NCBI GenBank assembly: GCA_027475525.1
Contig: JAMWFC010000125.1
Location: forward strand, 205,723-269,722
DNA from: Macrolepiota albuminosa
Taxonomy: Eukaryota; Basidiomycota; Agaricomycetes; Agaricales; Agaricaceae
Direction of reading: 5' to 3'
Length of the DNA: 64,000 nt
The position numbers and the translations under genes were made by a program. Below the pieces are notes generated by a model. It searched no databases and was not told the origin of the DNA. It saw only the letters and a program-made list of their open reading frames with translations. This document shows, one piece after another, positions 31,468 to 43,033 of the stretch. Positions within the stretch are counted from its first letter, which is position 1; the number at the start of each line of letters is the position of its first letter.

Positions 31468-34400
31468 TGGGCTTGCCGAGTTGGACACCTCCCCTTTGCA
31501 GACCTCGACCTACTGGATCCTCCTCCCTTGGTGTTCCCTTATAGAGAGGCCCTCTATGAGGACGTTCGAGGTGTAGTGAGTGAAGCCCAGATGGAAGATG
31601 GACACGAGGGTGAATTTGGGTACGCTCCTAACTCAGAGTCTCCAGATGAGGCTATCGAGACAGGTGATAGGATTTATGCAACTACGTTACAACCTCCACA
31701 AACTGTAGCAGAGATTAGAGCTAGCCAAACTACCTCCCAGCGGCTAGCTCAGGCATTTGCTGCTAACTCTGCTCCTAAGTCGTTCTGAGATGCAGTTCCT
31801 CATCACCTGCAAGACTTTGAGGATATTTTCTCTAAGGCATCATTTGACTCCCTGCCAGAGCATAAGCAGTGGGACCATGCAATTGAGCTTACACCCAATG
31901 CTGAGCCCTCTAGCTGCAAGGTCTACCCACTCTCTCCCAAAGAACAGGATGAGCTTGATGCCTTTTTGCAGGAGAATTTAGACTCTGGTCGCATCCGTCC
32001 CTCAAAGTCTCCGATGGCCTCTCCAGTCTTCTTCATTAAGAAGAAGGATGGATCTCTACGTCTGGTTCAGGACTATCAAGTCTTGAATGCGATGACTGTG
32101 GAAGAATCGCTACCTCTTACCACTCATTTCAGAGCTTGTCAACAACCTCTGAGGTGCACGCTACTTTACCAAGTTGTATGTCCGCTGGGGCTACAACAAT
32201 GTGCGCATCAAAGAAGGAGATGAGTGGAAGGGAGCATTCCAAACAAATCGTGGACTCTTTGAACCTCTGGTAATGTTCTTTGGCCTCACTAATAGCCCTG
32301 CCACCTTCCAGACCATGATGAATGACATTTTCCGAGACCTCATAGCGGAAGGTGTTGTGTGCGTATACCTTGACAATATTCTCATCTATACCAAGACTCT
32401 AGAGGAGCATCGTCGGATTACGTGCATTGTACTGGAACGTCTTTGCTAGCACCAGCTCTATCTCAAGCCAGAGAAGTGCGAGTTTGAGCAGACTAAGGTT
32501 GAATATCTTGGACTGATCATCTCTCATGGAATGGCCGAGATGGACCCAGTCAAGGTGGCTGGTGTAGCGGAGTGGCCAGAGCCTAAGAACAAGAAGGAGG
32601 TTCAGGCCTTCCTGGGTTTTACCAACTTCTACCGGAGGTTTATTCAGGATTTCTCACACCATGCCTGGCCCCTCTTCGATCTCACCACTAAGGACACTTC
32701 TTGGCACTGGGATGCAGCACAGCAGACAGCCTTTGATGCCCTCAAACAGGCAGTTACTTCAAAGCCTGTCCTTATATTCCCAGATGATGACTCTCCCTTC
32801 CGTGTCGAAGCTGATAGCTCAGATTTTGCTACTGGGGCCGTTCTCTCTCAACAGTCAAGGGAGGATGGTAAGTGGCATCCTGTGGCTTTCTACTCCAAGA
32901 GTCTCAATGCTGTGGAGCGGAATTATGAGATCCATGACAAGGAGATGCTAGCTATCATTTGGTCATTTGAGGAGTGGCGACATTTTCTTGAGGGTGCCAG
33001 GCATAAATTCGAGGTGTGGACTGATCACAAGAACTTAGAGTACTTTCGGACGGCCAAGAAACTTAACCGCCGACAGGCTCGATGGTCCTTGTATCTGGCC
33101 AACTTTGACTTCTCTCTGCATCACAAACCTGGACGGAGCATGGGTAAGCCAGATGCGCTTTCTAGGTGAGCAGACCATGGTTCAGGAGCTAGTGACAATG
33201 ACAATATTGTACTCCTAAAGCTAGAACTATTTGCTATCCATGCTCTAGAAGGTGTGGTTGGCCAGGGAGAAGAAGTGAGCATCCTTCAAGACATCCAACG
33301 AGGTAACTGGGAGGGTGCTCAAGAAGATCTGGTAGCTAAGGCTGCCATGGCCTTGCATGCTCGAGAGAAAACTGGAGTGAAGTCCATCCGCACCGATGAG
33401 TGGTCTCTGGAGAATGGTCTTCTCACCTTTTGGGGATGCATTTATGTTCCCAACCTGCCAGATCTCCGGAGGCAGATTGTGGAGCAGCATCATGACTCTC
33501 GAGTTGCAGGACATCCTGGCAGATGGAAGACACTGGAGCTGGTCTCACAGAATTACTGGTGGCCTCAAATGTCACAGTATATTGGCTCTTACACCTCCAC
33601 CTGTGATCTTTGCCTTTGGACTAAGCCTCGTTGTCAGCCTCCTATGGGACAACTTCATCTATTGCCTATCCTGGCTGAGCATTGGAGTGTGGCCTCGGTA
33701 GACTTCATTGTTGAGTTACCTGATTCTCATGGATATGATGCAATCATGGTGGTAGTGGATCTCTGTGGCAAGTGTGCTCATTTTATTCCAACACACACTA
33801 CTTGCTCAGCCATGGGTGCTGCCAATCTGTACTGAAAGCATGTCTGGAAGCTTCATGGGTTGTCAGATGCTTACATCTCAGACCATGGACCTCAGTTTGT
33901 GGCAGAGTTTACTAGAGAACTGTATTGCCTCCTTCATGTCAAACTCCACACTTCCACAGCCTACTACCCCCAATCTGATGGCCAGACTGAGCGTGGCAAC
34001 CAGGAGCTAGAACAGTATCTCCGGCTCTTCTGCAATGAACAACAGGATGACTGGGACGACCTATTACCAGAGGCAGAGTTCCAGTACAACAACCGTGTAC
34101 ATGCTGCCACCCAGATGTCTCCTTTTCTTCTAGATACTGGTCGACATCCTCGGATAGGATTTGAGCCTTGTGGACAACCTTCAGAGAATGAAGCTGTCAA
34201 CGAGTTCATAGATCGGATGAAGGCAGCCCAGGAGAAAGCCAAGGCAGCTCTAGCTAAGGCAAAGGATGACATGGCCCGCTACTACGATTGTGGACGAACT
34301 CCAGCCCCCAAGTACAAGCCTGGAGATCGAGTCTACCTGGATGCCTCTGACATTGCTACCACCTGACCTTCTCAGAAGCTCTCTCACCGTCGTCTAGGAC

Positions 34401-34708
34401 CCTTTCCTATAGTGCGGCAGGTAGGCCCACTTGCCTATTGACTCAAGCTGCCTAGTGGAATGAGTCGACTCCATCCAGTCTTCAATGTGGTGAAGCTTTC
34501 TCCAGCCCCAGAGGATCCAATCCCAGGTCAACGTCCACAGCCACCTCCACCACCAGTTCTGGTAAACAACCAAGAAGAGTATGAAGTGGAATGGATCCTA
34601 GACAGCCGACTCTTTAGGAATAAGCTTCAGTTCAAGGTCAAGTGGAAGGGCTACGGAATCGAGGACATCTCCTGGGAGCCACAAGAGAATGTCCATGCCC
34701 CTGCCTTA

Positions 34709-34862
34709 GTCCAGGAATTCTATCAACAGCATCCCAATGCTCCCCGGGCAATCAGAGGCCTCTATTCTCTTTCCAAGGTAGACCAGTCCGGGAATTCTAT
34801 CAACAGCATCCCAATGCTCCCCGGGCAATCAGAGGCCTCTATTCTCTTTCCAAGGTAGACCA
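34709..34862. repeat. 77-bp tandem duplication 7 at the pol end of D
   Basis: Copies start at 34709 and 34786 (AGTCC[A/G]GGAATTC), spacing 77 bp, one mismatch. Collapsing it restores the C-terminus after SLSKVDQ to its natural stop at 34911. Confidence 0.9.
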
Positions 34863-34909
34863 GGCTATCCAGAACTACTTCTATCCAGCACGTCGAGACG
34901 CTGCACTCT

Positions 34910-34919
34910 AGAGGGGGGG
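34910..34919 (+). promoter_or_regulatory. Polypurine tract of element D
   Basis: AGAGGGGGGG directly precedes the TGATGTCAGG start of the D LTR, right after the pol stop. Confidence 0.8.
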
Positions 34920-35358
34920 TGATGTCAGGGGACTCCTCATTTCTTCCTTCTCTCACTCCTTATCTCTTCACTCTCCTTCCATTCATTCTCTTATTTCTTC
35001 TGACATTATTTCATTTCACTGTTTCTATTCTTTCAACACTATCTGTTAGTACTACTCTCAGCCCTTGAGATGCTCTGGTTCTTTAGCCACCATTCAGACA
35101 AGTGTGGGCCCACTCAGCACCGCTTCCAGACTGCTTATATAAGCCAGAGTTTGCCAGAGTTTGCCCCTTATTTGTACAAGTGTTTGTGTAGGCAATTTTC
35201 GAGTTTTTAAGGTTTTGTTGTACTGTACAGTTGTTTCCCACGCTTCAGAGGCCCCAGAAGCGTCCAACCTGGCATAGGGAATCCCTAGACTTGTTCTCTT
35301 TGGATTTTTCTCTGCCAGCTGTGTGACTGAGCCACAGCCTCTAGAGGTCGCCCTTACA
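34920..35358 (+). repeat. 3' LTR of element D
   Basis: It starts TGATGTCAGGGG after the polypurine tract and probably ends CCCTTACA at 35358; the right end is inferred because the 5' LTR is missing. A TATA-like TATATAAG lies at about 35137, so the LTR could still drive transcription toward the gene that begins 48 bp downstream. Confidence 0.75.
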
Positions 35359-35405
35359 GTACCTGTACCAGCTTAAACGGGTGAAGTCTGCCCCCATTTC
35401 TGAGT

Positions 35406-36652
35406 ATGGCTCCTTCTGATGTCCCTACTGCCCCTCGCAAGTCTGCAAGTGCAAGACCGCACCCTCAAGTCGTCATTTTGACTCCTCCCAAGCCACCTGT
35501 TCCTCCTCCTCCAGTCCTTCCTGCCCCTACTGATCATTACAGCCTGTTCCAGCGTGCCATCAAGCACGATGGAAACAAGGCTATAATGTCTGTCTTCAAA
35601 TACCCCTGGTTTGCTGAAGCAGCCATGGGTCTTTGTACAATGGCCAGTGACCATGCCCAGTACTTAGGCAGCGCTGGCTGGGTCTGTCTTTACTTTTCTC
35701 TTCTTTTTTCCTTTGTCTGAGGCTTCTCACAGCATTTTGCTGACAAGAGCACCTTCTCCCATCTCATTGAACAGAGAGGCCTCTGTAAGACTCTTTCTGG
35801 GATCCTTCCCTCACTTGACTGCAGTGCAGCTAAAAATTCAGGCAACGTGAAGGTGTTCTTTTCCTTTGTTGACACTCTCCTCACCTTTGCACAGAGTGAA
35901 AAACTTAGGAAGGAGCATGAGGAGGTGAGCTCAACTTTCAGCTCTTCTATTCATGATTCTGATTCTGCTACTATAGGTACTGCATCATGCTCAGGACAAA
36001 GATGTCAAGATGCTTGGTACACCTGCCCCACACCCTGCAAAACGCTGTGCTAACATAAGTCTTAGCTTGCAAGCTTGACTTAGTTGCCCATCATCTTGAC
36101 ACACTGACTTTGTCTCTTCCTCAGGCCAAACCTGAGGGCAAGCCTAAGGCTAAGAAGCTCAAGGTGCAACCCACATTGGGTGTGTTCTCCCTTTTCTGAC
36201 CTCCTCTGCTCTTTTATCATACTTTTGCATAGTTGCTCACGTCCCAGGAAGTGATGCTGCTTTAGCACTGCTAACCGAGGTGGACCAGGTTCTTGACCTT
36301 GTACAATTGTCTACCAATGACAAGACGGTCCCTCGTGCTGACCTCCAGAAGCGTTGTGACATGGTCAAGCTGGCTGCTCAACAGCAGCTTTACTAACTCA
36401 ACATTGTCTTACAGCTTTTCAAAATGACCTCCACACATTGTGACTGTCTTAATAAGACTCTTGGTCCTTCCAACGTAGATCAGGCTGATGCGTTATTTCA
36501 CGCACTCCAAGTTTTACTGGCTGTGAGTTCCCTTTCTGTCTCAATCGGACTTATCTATTGACCTGACCGTTTTGAAGTCCGGTAATGACAAGTCTGATGT
36601 CGACATCCAGAAGTCCACACAGGATGGACCCAAAGATGCCATGGACTTATAA
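35406..36652 (+). CDS. Intron-rich gene of unknown function next to LTR D
   Basis: The function is not recognised. Reading splice signals gives about seven exons. Exon 1 (MAPSDVPTAPRKSASARPHP, a Pro-rich run, then DHYSLFQRAIKHDGNK) ends in GSAGW. The next exon starts HFADKSTFSHLIEQRG in phase and ends at GTGAGC. Then come HHAQDKDVKMLGTPAPHPAK, a Lys-rich exon (AKPEGKPKAKKLKVQPTL), VAHVPGSDAALALLTEVDQV, LFKMTSTHCDCLNKTLG, and a last exon ending in GPKDAMDL and a TAA. One intron has a textbook TACTAAC branch site (36395). One donor reads ATAAGT instead of GTAAGT, a G-to-A change that may damage splicing. Introns mean it is not a processed copy. It lies inside element C and starts 48 bp after the D LTR. 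No retroelement domain was seen. Confidence 0.55.
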
Positions 36653-37061
36653 ACAGCTCTCTTGTTGCAAGCACCAGTTCTGTGTTTGCCCAGTATAAAC
36701 TTAAAGTAATCCTCCCCCCCTTCTTCTAATTTGTAGTACCCCAATATATTCTTTTACTCCGAAACAGCAAGATTCTTAAGTTAATTTTATTTTTCAACCA
36801 AACAAAATTTAGAATCCTTTTCCTGCCAATTTGGTAGTAAATTCCTCCCTCCCCAGGGTTTGAACTTGTAACATCAGCAGTATGCATCTGCATCTGATCA
36901 AAGTTTGCCTCCCCTCCAGTTTTGAGCATGAACATCAACTGCCAAGTCAACGTTTCTTAGTGCTTCCTGGGTTCAAACTTGAGTATTGGCATAGAACTTT
37001 TGTTCCCTAACCGGTTTCAAACTTGCACGATGACGTATCGTGTCAATGCTTGACTCTTTCT
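36653..37061. other. AT-rich spacer with repeated TTTGAAC-like motifs
   Basis: No gene is seen. Motifs such as GGGTTTGAACTTG (36857), GGGTTCAAACTTG (36970) and GGTTTCAAACTTGC (37010) recur. They recall a tRNA B box, but no tRNA fold could be drawn. Confidence 0.35.
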
Positions 37062-37321
37062 TACAGTGGCTCAAAAAACTGTCCCAATGTTTCATACTTT
37101 TTGAAAGATGACATTGGCATGAAGGATGGGAAGTACATAAAATTCTGATTAAATCATGTAAAATACTATGGCATCATAGCTACAGAATAAATTTAGGTTT
37201 ATGTAATCAAGATCAAAAGTGATGGAGCAATAGCCATTTTAAAATATTCACTCATTGGGACAGTTTTTTGAGCATCTCTAATTTTTCAGGTTTATCCCTA
37301 TTTTACTCAGAAATAAAGAGT

Positions 37322-37475
37322 AAGTTGCATGTGGAAATATAAACAAAGTCATGTGACCATGTTTAGATATATTTGGAAGTAGTTCAAGCTGGTTGAACAA
37401 GTTGCATGTGGAAATATAAACAAAGTCATGTGACCATGTTTAGATATATTTGGAAGTAGTTCAAGCTGGTTGAAC
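37322..37475. repeat. 77-bp tandem duplication 8 in Tc1 copy 2
   Basis: Copies start at 37322 and 37399 (AAGTTGCATGTGGAAATA), spacing exactly 77 bp. The homologous region of copy 1 (from 7925) has one copy only. Confidence 0.93.
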
Positions 37476-38513
37476 CACATCTTGACCTTCAACCATGAAA
37501 CCTATTCCTTCTGCACAACACTCTACTGTTGCTTCTCTTCTTGCTCAAGGATATTCTCTGGTCAGATTGGGGCTCAAACTGGTCTAGGGAAGTCTACTAC
37601 TGGGAGGATTGGTAGAGAGTTGGAGATGGACAAGGAAAACCATCCTAGAGGCTGTCCTGCTAAGCTTACTCCATATGATAAACAGGCTATTGTTTGACAA
37701 ATCTCAACTGGGAGACTTAATACAGCTGTCCAGGCCACTAATTTTATCAACAACATCATTTCCAACCCTGTCTCTTCCAAGACTGTCTGGAATGTGTTGA
37801 AGGAGGAGGGGTATTGGTCTGCTACCAAGAGAAAAGTTCCTATGCTCAAAGCTAAATATTGACAACTACAGCTTAAATGGGCTCAGAAGCATCAGAACTG
37901 GACTATAGAAGACTGGAAAAGGGTGTTGTGGACAGATGAGACAAAGATTAACAGGATTGGGTCAGATGGGAAGCAGTATGTGTGGAAGCTACAAGGAGAA
38001 GACATTTTAGACTGAACAACTACACCTACTGTGAAGCATGGAGGAGGGAATAATCTCATGGTATGGGGCTGTATGAGTTGGAATGGGGTAGAAAAGCTTG
38101 TAGAGGTGGTGGGGATCATGAATGCAGAGCAGTACTGTGAAATTTTAGATAATGGAGCAAAGGAGAACTTTGAGAAGTTGGAGATGGAGGAGGGTGCCCA
38201 CTACTTTCAACAGGAGAATGACTCCAAACACAACTCCAAGAGGGCTGACAAGTGGTTTGAGGACAACAACTTTAATGTCCTTTGGTGGCCAGCCCAATCC
38301 CCTGATCTCAACCCTATTGAACATCTCTGGGAGTACCTCAAAGAGCAACTTAGGCAATATGAAACACCTCCTTATGGTGTGCATGAATTATGGGAGAAGG
38401 TTGCAAAGGAGTGGGATGAAATACCACCAGAGGTATGCCAAAGACCAATAGAAAGCATGCCTAGAAGGATTCAAGCAATTATCAAGGCAAATGGAGGACA
38501 TACAAAGTACTAG
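37470..38513 (+). pseudogene. Tc1-type transposase with three TGA codons
   Basis: One frame of 347 codons runs from ATG 37470 to 38513. It has a helix-turn-helix region (GLGKSTTGRIGRELEMDKEN, HPRGCPAKLTPYDKQAIV) and a DDE core: LWTDETKIN, then HYFQQENDSKHNSKRA, then PDLNPIEHLWEYLKEQ. In the second catalytic block the family norm is QQDND; here QQEND, an Asp-to-Glu change. TGA codons at 37695, 37860 and 38013 each fall where the family has Arg, consistent with CGA to TGA. They make the protein non-functional in this copy. The same lesions occur in copy 1. Confidence 0.9.
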
Positions 38514-38742
38514 ATACTAAAATTAGAGATGCTCAAAAAACTGTCCCAATGAGTGAATATTTTAAAATGGCTATTGCTCCATCAGTTTTGATCTTGATTA
38601 TAGAAACCTAAATTTATTTTGTAGCTACGATGCCATAGTATTTTACATGATTTAATCAGAATTTTACGTACTTCCCATCCTTCATGCCAATGTCATCTCT
38701 CAAAAAGTATGAAACATTGGGACAGTTTTTTGAGCCACTGTA

Positions 38743-39060
38743 GATCACGGACTAGGTTCATACTAGAATGTCAGCATTTTATGCCCATATGCTAATCCTT
38801 ATTAAGCCATAACTTTTAGTTTTAACTCACACATTGGCACTTTTTGTGCCTATGTCCCATTGTAAACTTAGTTAGTTTATTGACTTAAATCAAGGAACTT
38901 TTCCATATTCGAGTGGTAGCTAGCCTGACTAGACTAGTACCTTTCCTGAGTGACCCTTTCTACTGCCCACACCTTTTCTTCTTATACTGTGAAGTCTGGA
39001 CTAGGCCTGAACTATTGTTATTTCTTTAGAAATATAGTTCATCTTCCTGGATTTTAAGCA
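38743..39060 (-). other. 3' non-coding part of element C
   Basis: AT-rich sequence between the end of the integrase frame and the Tc1 insertion. No ORF or signal is recognised. Confidence 0.5.
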
Positions 39061-40342
39061 GTTGGAAACAGACCCAACTCCTGGTCAGTAGGCTCATGGA
39101 GCCTTACTGTGCCAAATGAGATGTCCTTGGTGATTAACTCTGTAGGTTTTTGTAGTTCTTCCCTTAGCTCTTTTAGCTTAGCAGGTGTAATGTCCACCCA
39201 CTTCTCTATGCCCTGAGGCAAGATTAGCTTTTTGCAAGCCTTGTAAGGTACTACTCAAAAAGCAGCCACTCGTGCTTGCCAAACTGACCCATCTAGTTCT
39301 GCCATGATGTAATTACTACCCTGAGTCTTGGCAATTACTACCATAGGCCCATGAAATTGTGGCATTATCTTAGCACTGAATGAACTTTCTGTAGTCATGT
39401 TTTTGACTAGTACCAAGTCCAATGGTTTAAAATTGAAGTCTTTGATTGAGCTTTTATGCTCTTCTGCAAACTTCAATGCCCATTGGAGCTTAGCCTTCCC
39501 AACTTGCTCCCTCATTTCCTCCACATGTTGATGGTGCTTGGCTAGAGCTCTAGCATGATATCCCACCAACTCCTCACCTTCTGGTATTTCTACCAGCCAA
39601 GTTGCCTCTGCTAGATCCAAGGGTAGAGTAGGATGGGCACCAGTGACCATGAAGTATGGTGAGCATCCAATCTCTGCCTAATGGTGATGCAGTCACTCCA
39701 CATTACATGGTAGAAGAACTAGAACCACTTAGTGCGATCCTCACAGGCTTTGAACAAAGCTTGCCTGACATCCCAATGAGGCCTCTCAATTCTACCATTG
39801 GCTGGTGAGTTGTAGGGAGAGATAGTAACACCTTTAATCCTATACTTCTTTTCTAACCAGGCAGTGACCTGCTTGAACTGTCCAGCATTATCTGTGATAA
39901 TTTCTGCAATGCAGCCCTAGCGGCAAATCACATCCTCAAATAACCATTGACCAATGGTCTTATGGTTCTCCTTTCTCAGAGGTCTACCTTCCATCCAAGA
40001 AGACAAGGCACACCTGCCATGTACTATGTACTTACAGCCATTGGAGGCTGGTGTCATGTGCATGGTATCAATGTGAATTGTTTGAAAGATGGAAGGAGTA
40101 TAAGTTACAGTTGGTTCTCTGTTGACTACTGTCTTTTGTCTGATTTGACAATTGTGACAAGTCCCAACATACCACTGTACATCTCCTTCAATGCCAGGCC
40201 ACCAGAAGTGCTCCTGTATAAGCATCCTGGTGGCATAGGCTCCTCTATGTCCTAAGGCATCATGGGCTGATTTAAGCATGAACATTTGTCTATCAATTTG
40301 GACTACTAGCTTATGTTTTTCCTCATGACAGCACTTATACAA
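39060..40342 (-). pseudogene. Integrase of element C
   Basis: Zinc domain: HDALGHRGAYATRMLIQEHF, then CHNCQIRQK (about 40270-40165). The catalytic core keeps all three acidic residues: HIDTMHMTP, IITDNAGQF (about 39900) and SPANGRIERPH (about 39830). The C-terminal part (39650-39255) reads KPLDLVLVKNMTTESSFSAK and FHGPMVVIAKTQGSNYI. Stops near 39918, 39720 and 39255 and a frame change near 39700 break it. There is no chromodomain. It inserts element cDNA into chromosomes; this copy is inactive. Confidence 0.85.
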
Positions 40343-40471
40343 TCTCCCCTTCTTGTCAAAGAAGAATTGCCTAGCAAACTTCTTAAACTTCTCTAGATCC
40401 TAGCCTTGTAGATTCTTGGGTTCTGTACCTGGGTCTTGCAACCAACTCTGAACAGTGGGTAGCAGATTATC

Positions 40472-42339
40472 CTAGTCTTCACCCTCACTACCTTTCCTGT
40501 GTTCTAGGTAGGTTTGTGCATCCTCTACTCTGACTTCTTGGTCTTCCACTGGTAACAGAGGCATGGTCATAGCTAATACTGCCACTGAATTCATGCTTGC
40601 TCCTGGTGTTTGACTCAAGACTCCATCCCTAAGCTCCTGTTCTTGGGACCTGGCTTTACTAAGTTCTTGCTCAAAGTCTGATACTTCTTTAGCTACCATG
40701 TTTAGATAACCACCTCTAGTATCAATTTTATCTGCAAACTCTTCAAGTTCCAAAGGTTCCCAGTCTTTCCAACCTGGTACATTATTGATCTTGTCTGGAT
40801 ACTCATAGTTCATAGATTTAGGTTCATCCATTAACTCAGGATCAACTGGTGGGTACTCCTCATCTTCTGGCTGCTTAGGCCACCATGACGAACCATCCAC
40901 ACTGAATGTTTTGCCTGGCACATGCCTCAAGGTAAAGTGGTAGAGTAGGACATTCTCAATCCATCTCATGATAGTGGCATTGGGTCCTACTCCTGGATTT
41001 CCTAGCATCCCTTTAAGATACTTGGCATCTGTATCTATTACTAGTTTTCTACAACCAACTAGCCAATGCCTGTTGGCTAGCAGAGATCTCATGAGACCAT
41101 ACAGCTCTCTTTTTGGTTGAGAAAATCTAGCTTCTCTCTCATTCAGGGTGATAGATCCTAACTTGGCACAGGTGCACTTTTTAGGATTGTCTGGGTCTTC
41201 TTGGAAGATTCCAAAACCCACTGCCATCCAGGATGTATCCACTGACAGAACTACTGCACCTCCTGACTCATAGTCAATGGGTTTTAAAGGAGCACTTTCT
41301 GCTAGCAACTTTTTCATTTGTGCCATTGCAGAGCACTGTTCTTCTCCTCAAGTAAAAGGTACATTATTCTGAGTAAGTTTATTGATAGGTGCCACTACCT
41401 TAGCATAGTCCTTGATAAAGGATCTAAAGGTACCACAGGTCCTTAAGAATGACTTTACTTTATGTTTATCCCTGCAGTCACCCCATCCCATTACTATGGC
41501 AAATCTCTTGGTCTCTGGCTTCTGCCCTTCATAAAAGCATCTATGGCCAACAACACAATCTCATCTGCACATACTACTGATTTCTTTCCAGAAAAAGTTC
41601 CCCCTGCATATTTGATTCTTTGTAACACTCTGTTCACATTGAGCAGGTGTTCCCATACAAATCTTCTAATGCCTGGATTCTCTGGTATGACTTCACAACC
41701 ACCATCTGGCAACTCATATCTATGAGGTGGTCCTCTGACTGGTACATCATCAATGTATGGCCAAGTTATATGTGGTATCTCATCTTTCAAGATGACTGTA
41801 ATATCATCATGGAAGATAGACACTGAATTTGTCCATCCCATTGGTAAGGTAACCAACCTCAGAGCTCCAAATGGTGTCTGGAATGTAGTATAATCTCTAG
41901 AGCACACATCTAGTACTCTCTCATCATATCCTACATACAAGTCAAAAATTCCTCCACAAGCTCTGCCTGAGAAGTGACTAGCTAGCTCTTCAGTTGCTGG
42001 TGGCAACCCAGAGTGTGCTATGGTCACTTTATTCGATGGCTCTAAGCTATGGACTATCCTCATGCTTTCACCATCCTTCTTTAACACTGTAAACCATTGG
42101 GAGCAATATGAGGAGTTAGAGGGCTCATAGACCCCTGCCTCAATCTTCTACTTTATCATTTGGCAGATTCTATCCCTAAGACCTGGTGCAATAGGAATGT
42201 TCTTCAACACCCATAGGGTGTGAGGTATTACTGGCATGATTACTGGAGGGAAGAATTCTTCCTTCAGCCTGCCTCTTTGAGAATCATCCCATGCAAAAGC
42301 CTGGTTTTGCAGCATCATAAGGTGATGTACTGCCTTCAT
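40472..42339 (-). pseudogene. Reverse transcriptase-RNase H of element C
   Basis: The entry segment (42339-42148) reads QNQAFAWDDSQRGRLKEEFF and APGLRDRICQMIK. RT proper (42087-41494) has MLKKDGESMRIVHSLEPSNK, a TPFGALRLVTLPMGWTNSV fingers-palm segment and WPYIDDVPV, with both catalytic Asp kept. RNase H (41326-40472) has VVLSVDTSWMAVGFGIFQED, EREARFSQPKRELYGLMRSL and LVIDTDAKYLKGML. Stops separate the pieces. The upstream frame (42941-42336) is broken by the 77-bp duplication at 42356; collapsing it joins CKEVIDQAHG to a GFLWPEEMKAVHHLMM-like continuation. Confidence 0.87.
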
Positions 42340-42355
42340 CTCCTCTGGCCAAAGA

Positions 42356-42509
42356 AAACCATCACCATGGGCTTGGTCAATGACTTCTTTGCACTCAGCT
42401 GTGTATCTCCCTGTGGGTTTGAATTCTGGTGGAAACTCTCACCATGGGCTTGGTCAATGACTTCTTTGCACTCAGCTGTGTATCTCCCTGTGGGTTTGAA
42501 TTCTGGTGG
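42356..42509. repeat. 77-bp tandem duplication 9, breaks pol of C
   Basis: The shared core TCACCATGGGCTTGGTC starts at 42362 and 42439, spacing exactly 77 bp, with two mismatches at the junction. Collapsing it reopens the frame. Confidence 0.9.
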
Positions 42510-43033
42510 ATTGGGATCCAACTGAGGCATGTCTGCCAGTGGATCCCCAGTAATGCACCTTTCAATTCTAAACTCCTCAGGTGAGGTACCTAGTACAGGC
42601 TTAACTTTTCTAGCCACAGGTTTGTATTTCTTAGAAAATACTTGGGCAGTCTCCCCCACACCTGCTTTTGACTCTAAGTTTTCCTCTTGTACTAGCAGCT
42701 CCTCAAGACTGTCAGGTATTTGAGCTAAATGCCCATTCAAATATGCTGACAATGTCTTCTGCTCCTTCTCTTCACACTCCTTGCTTGCTGTAAAAGCATG
42801 CAAGTACACATCTCTCAACTCTTCCTGACTGAATTTACTATGTTCCATAGAATATCCAGTCACCACAATCTCCCCTTCCTGAGTCTCAGCAAGACTTATT
42901 GCAATCTCTCCCTGGTCTGTGACCAGTTCCTTGAGACTCAAAATTTTGCTTCACTCTCCCTAGCAGCCCCTGCCTTTGGCATTTTGCCTCTTTCAATAGT
43001 AGGCAGGGCAGTTTGACGACCTGTATTAGGGTC

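Larger units (their letters stand above)
31264..34911 (+). pseudogene. Element D pol: RT, RNase H, integrase, chromodomain
   Basis: The protease end (NPEIDWARG) continues from 19917. RT follows with SPVFFIKKKDGSLRLVQDY (32020), a frame change near 32130, [18 protein letters not shown] (32257) and [10 protein letters not shown] (32365). The catalytic YLDD is YLDN, so RT is dead. RNase H: FRVEADSSDFATGAVLSQQ and VWTDHKNLEYF (32800-33050). Integrase: HHCC zinc domain (CDLCLWTKPRC, 33602), VDFIVELPDSHGYDAIMVVV, YISDHGPQFVAEF and PQSDGQTERGNQELE, with all three acidic residues. A chromodomain at 34575-34690 (YEVEWILDSRLFRNKLQFKV, SWEPQENV) makes D a chromovirus. In-frame stops occur at about 31786, 32447, 33166, 33832, 34364 and 34438. 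Confidence 0.88.
37064..38740 (+). mobile_element. Tc1/mariner copy 2, complete with TA target site
   Basis: It is bounded by TA at 37062-37063 and 38741-38742. Long inverted repeats of about 222 bp (37064-37285 and 38519-38740) begin CAGTGGCTCAAAAAACTG. Each repeat holds the motif CTCAAAAAACTGTCCCAATG twice in opposite orientation, at the outer tip and about 200 bp inward, so the element has four copies. It sits in the 3' non-coding region of element C. A 77-bp tandem duplication (37322-37475) absent from copy 1 is probably an assembly error. Confidence 0.93.

Noticed and set aside
36857..37030. TTTGAAC-like motifs as tRNA genes or tRNA-derived SINE
   Set aside because: No A box or cloverleaf can be drawn around them.
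37695..38015. TGA codons in the Tc1 transposase as recoded (selenocysteine or readthrough) codons
   Set aside because: All three sit at Arg positions and fit CGA to TGA CpG transitions; fungi of this group are not known to make selenoproteins, and no recoding signal is visible.
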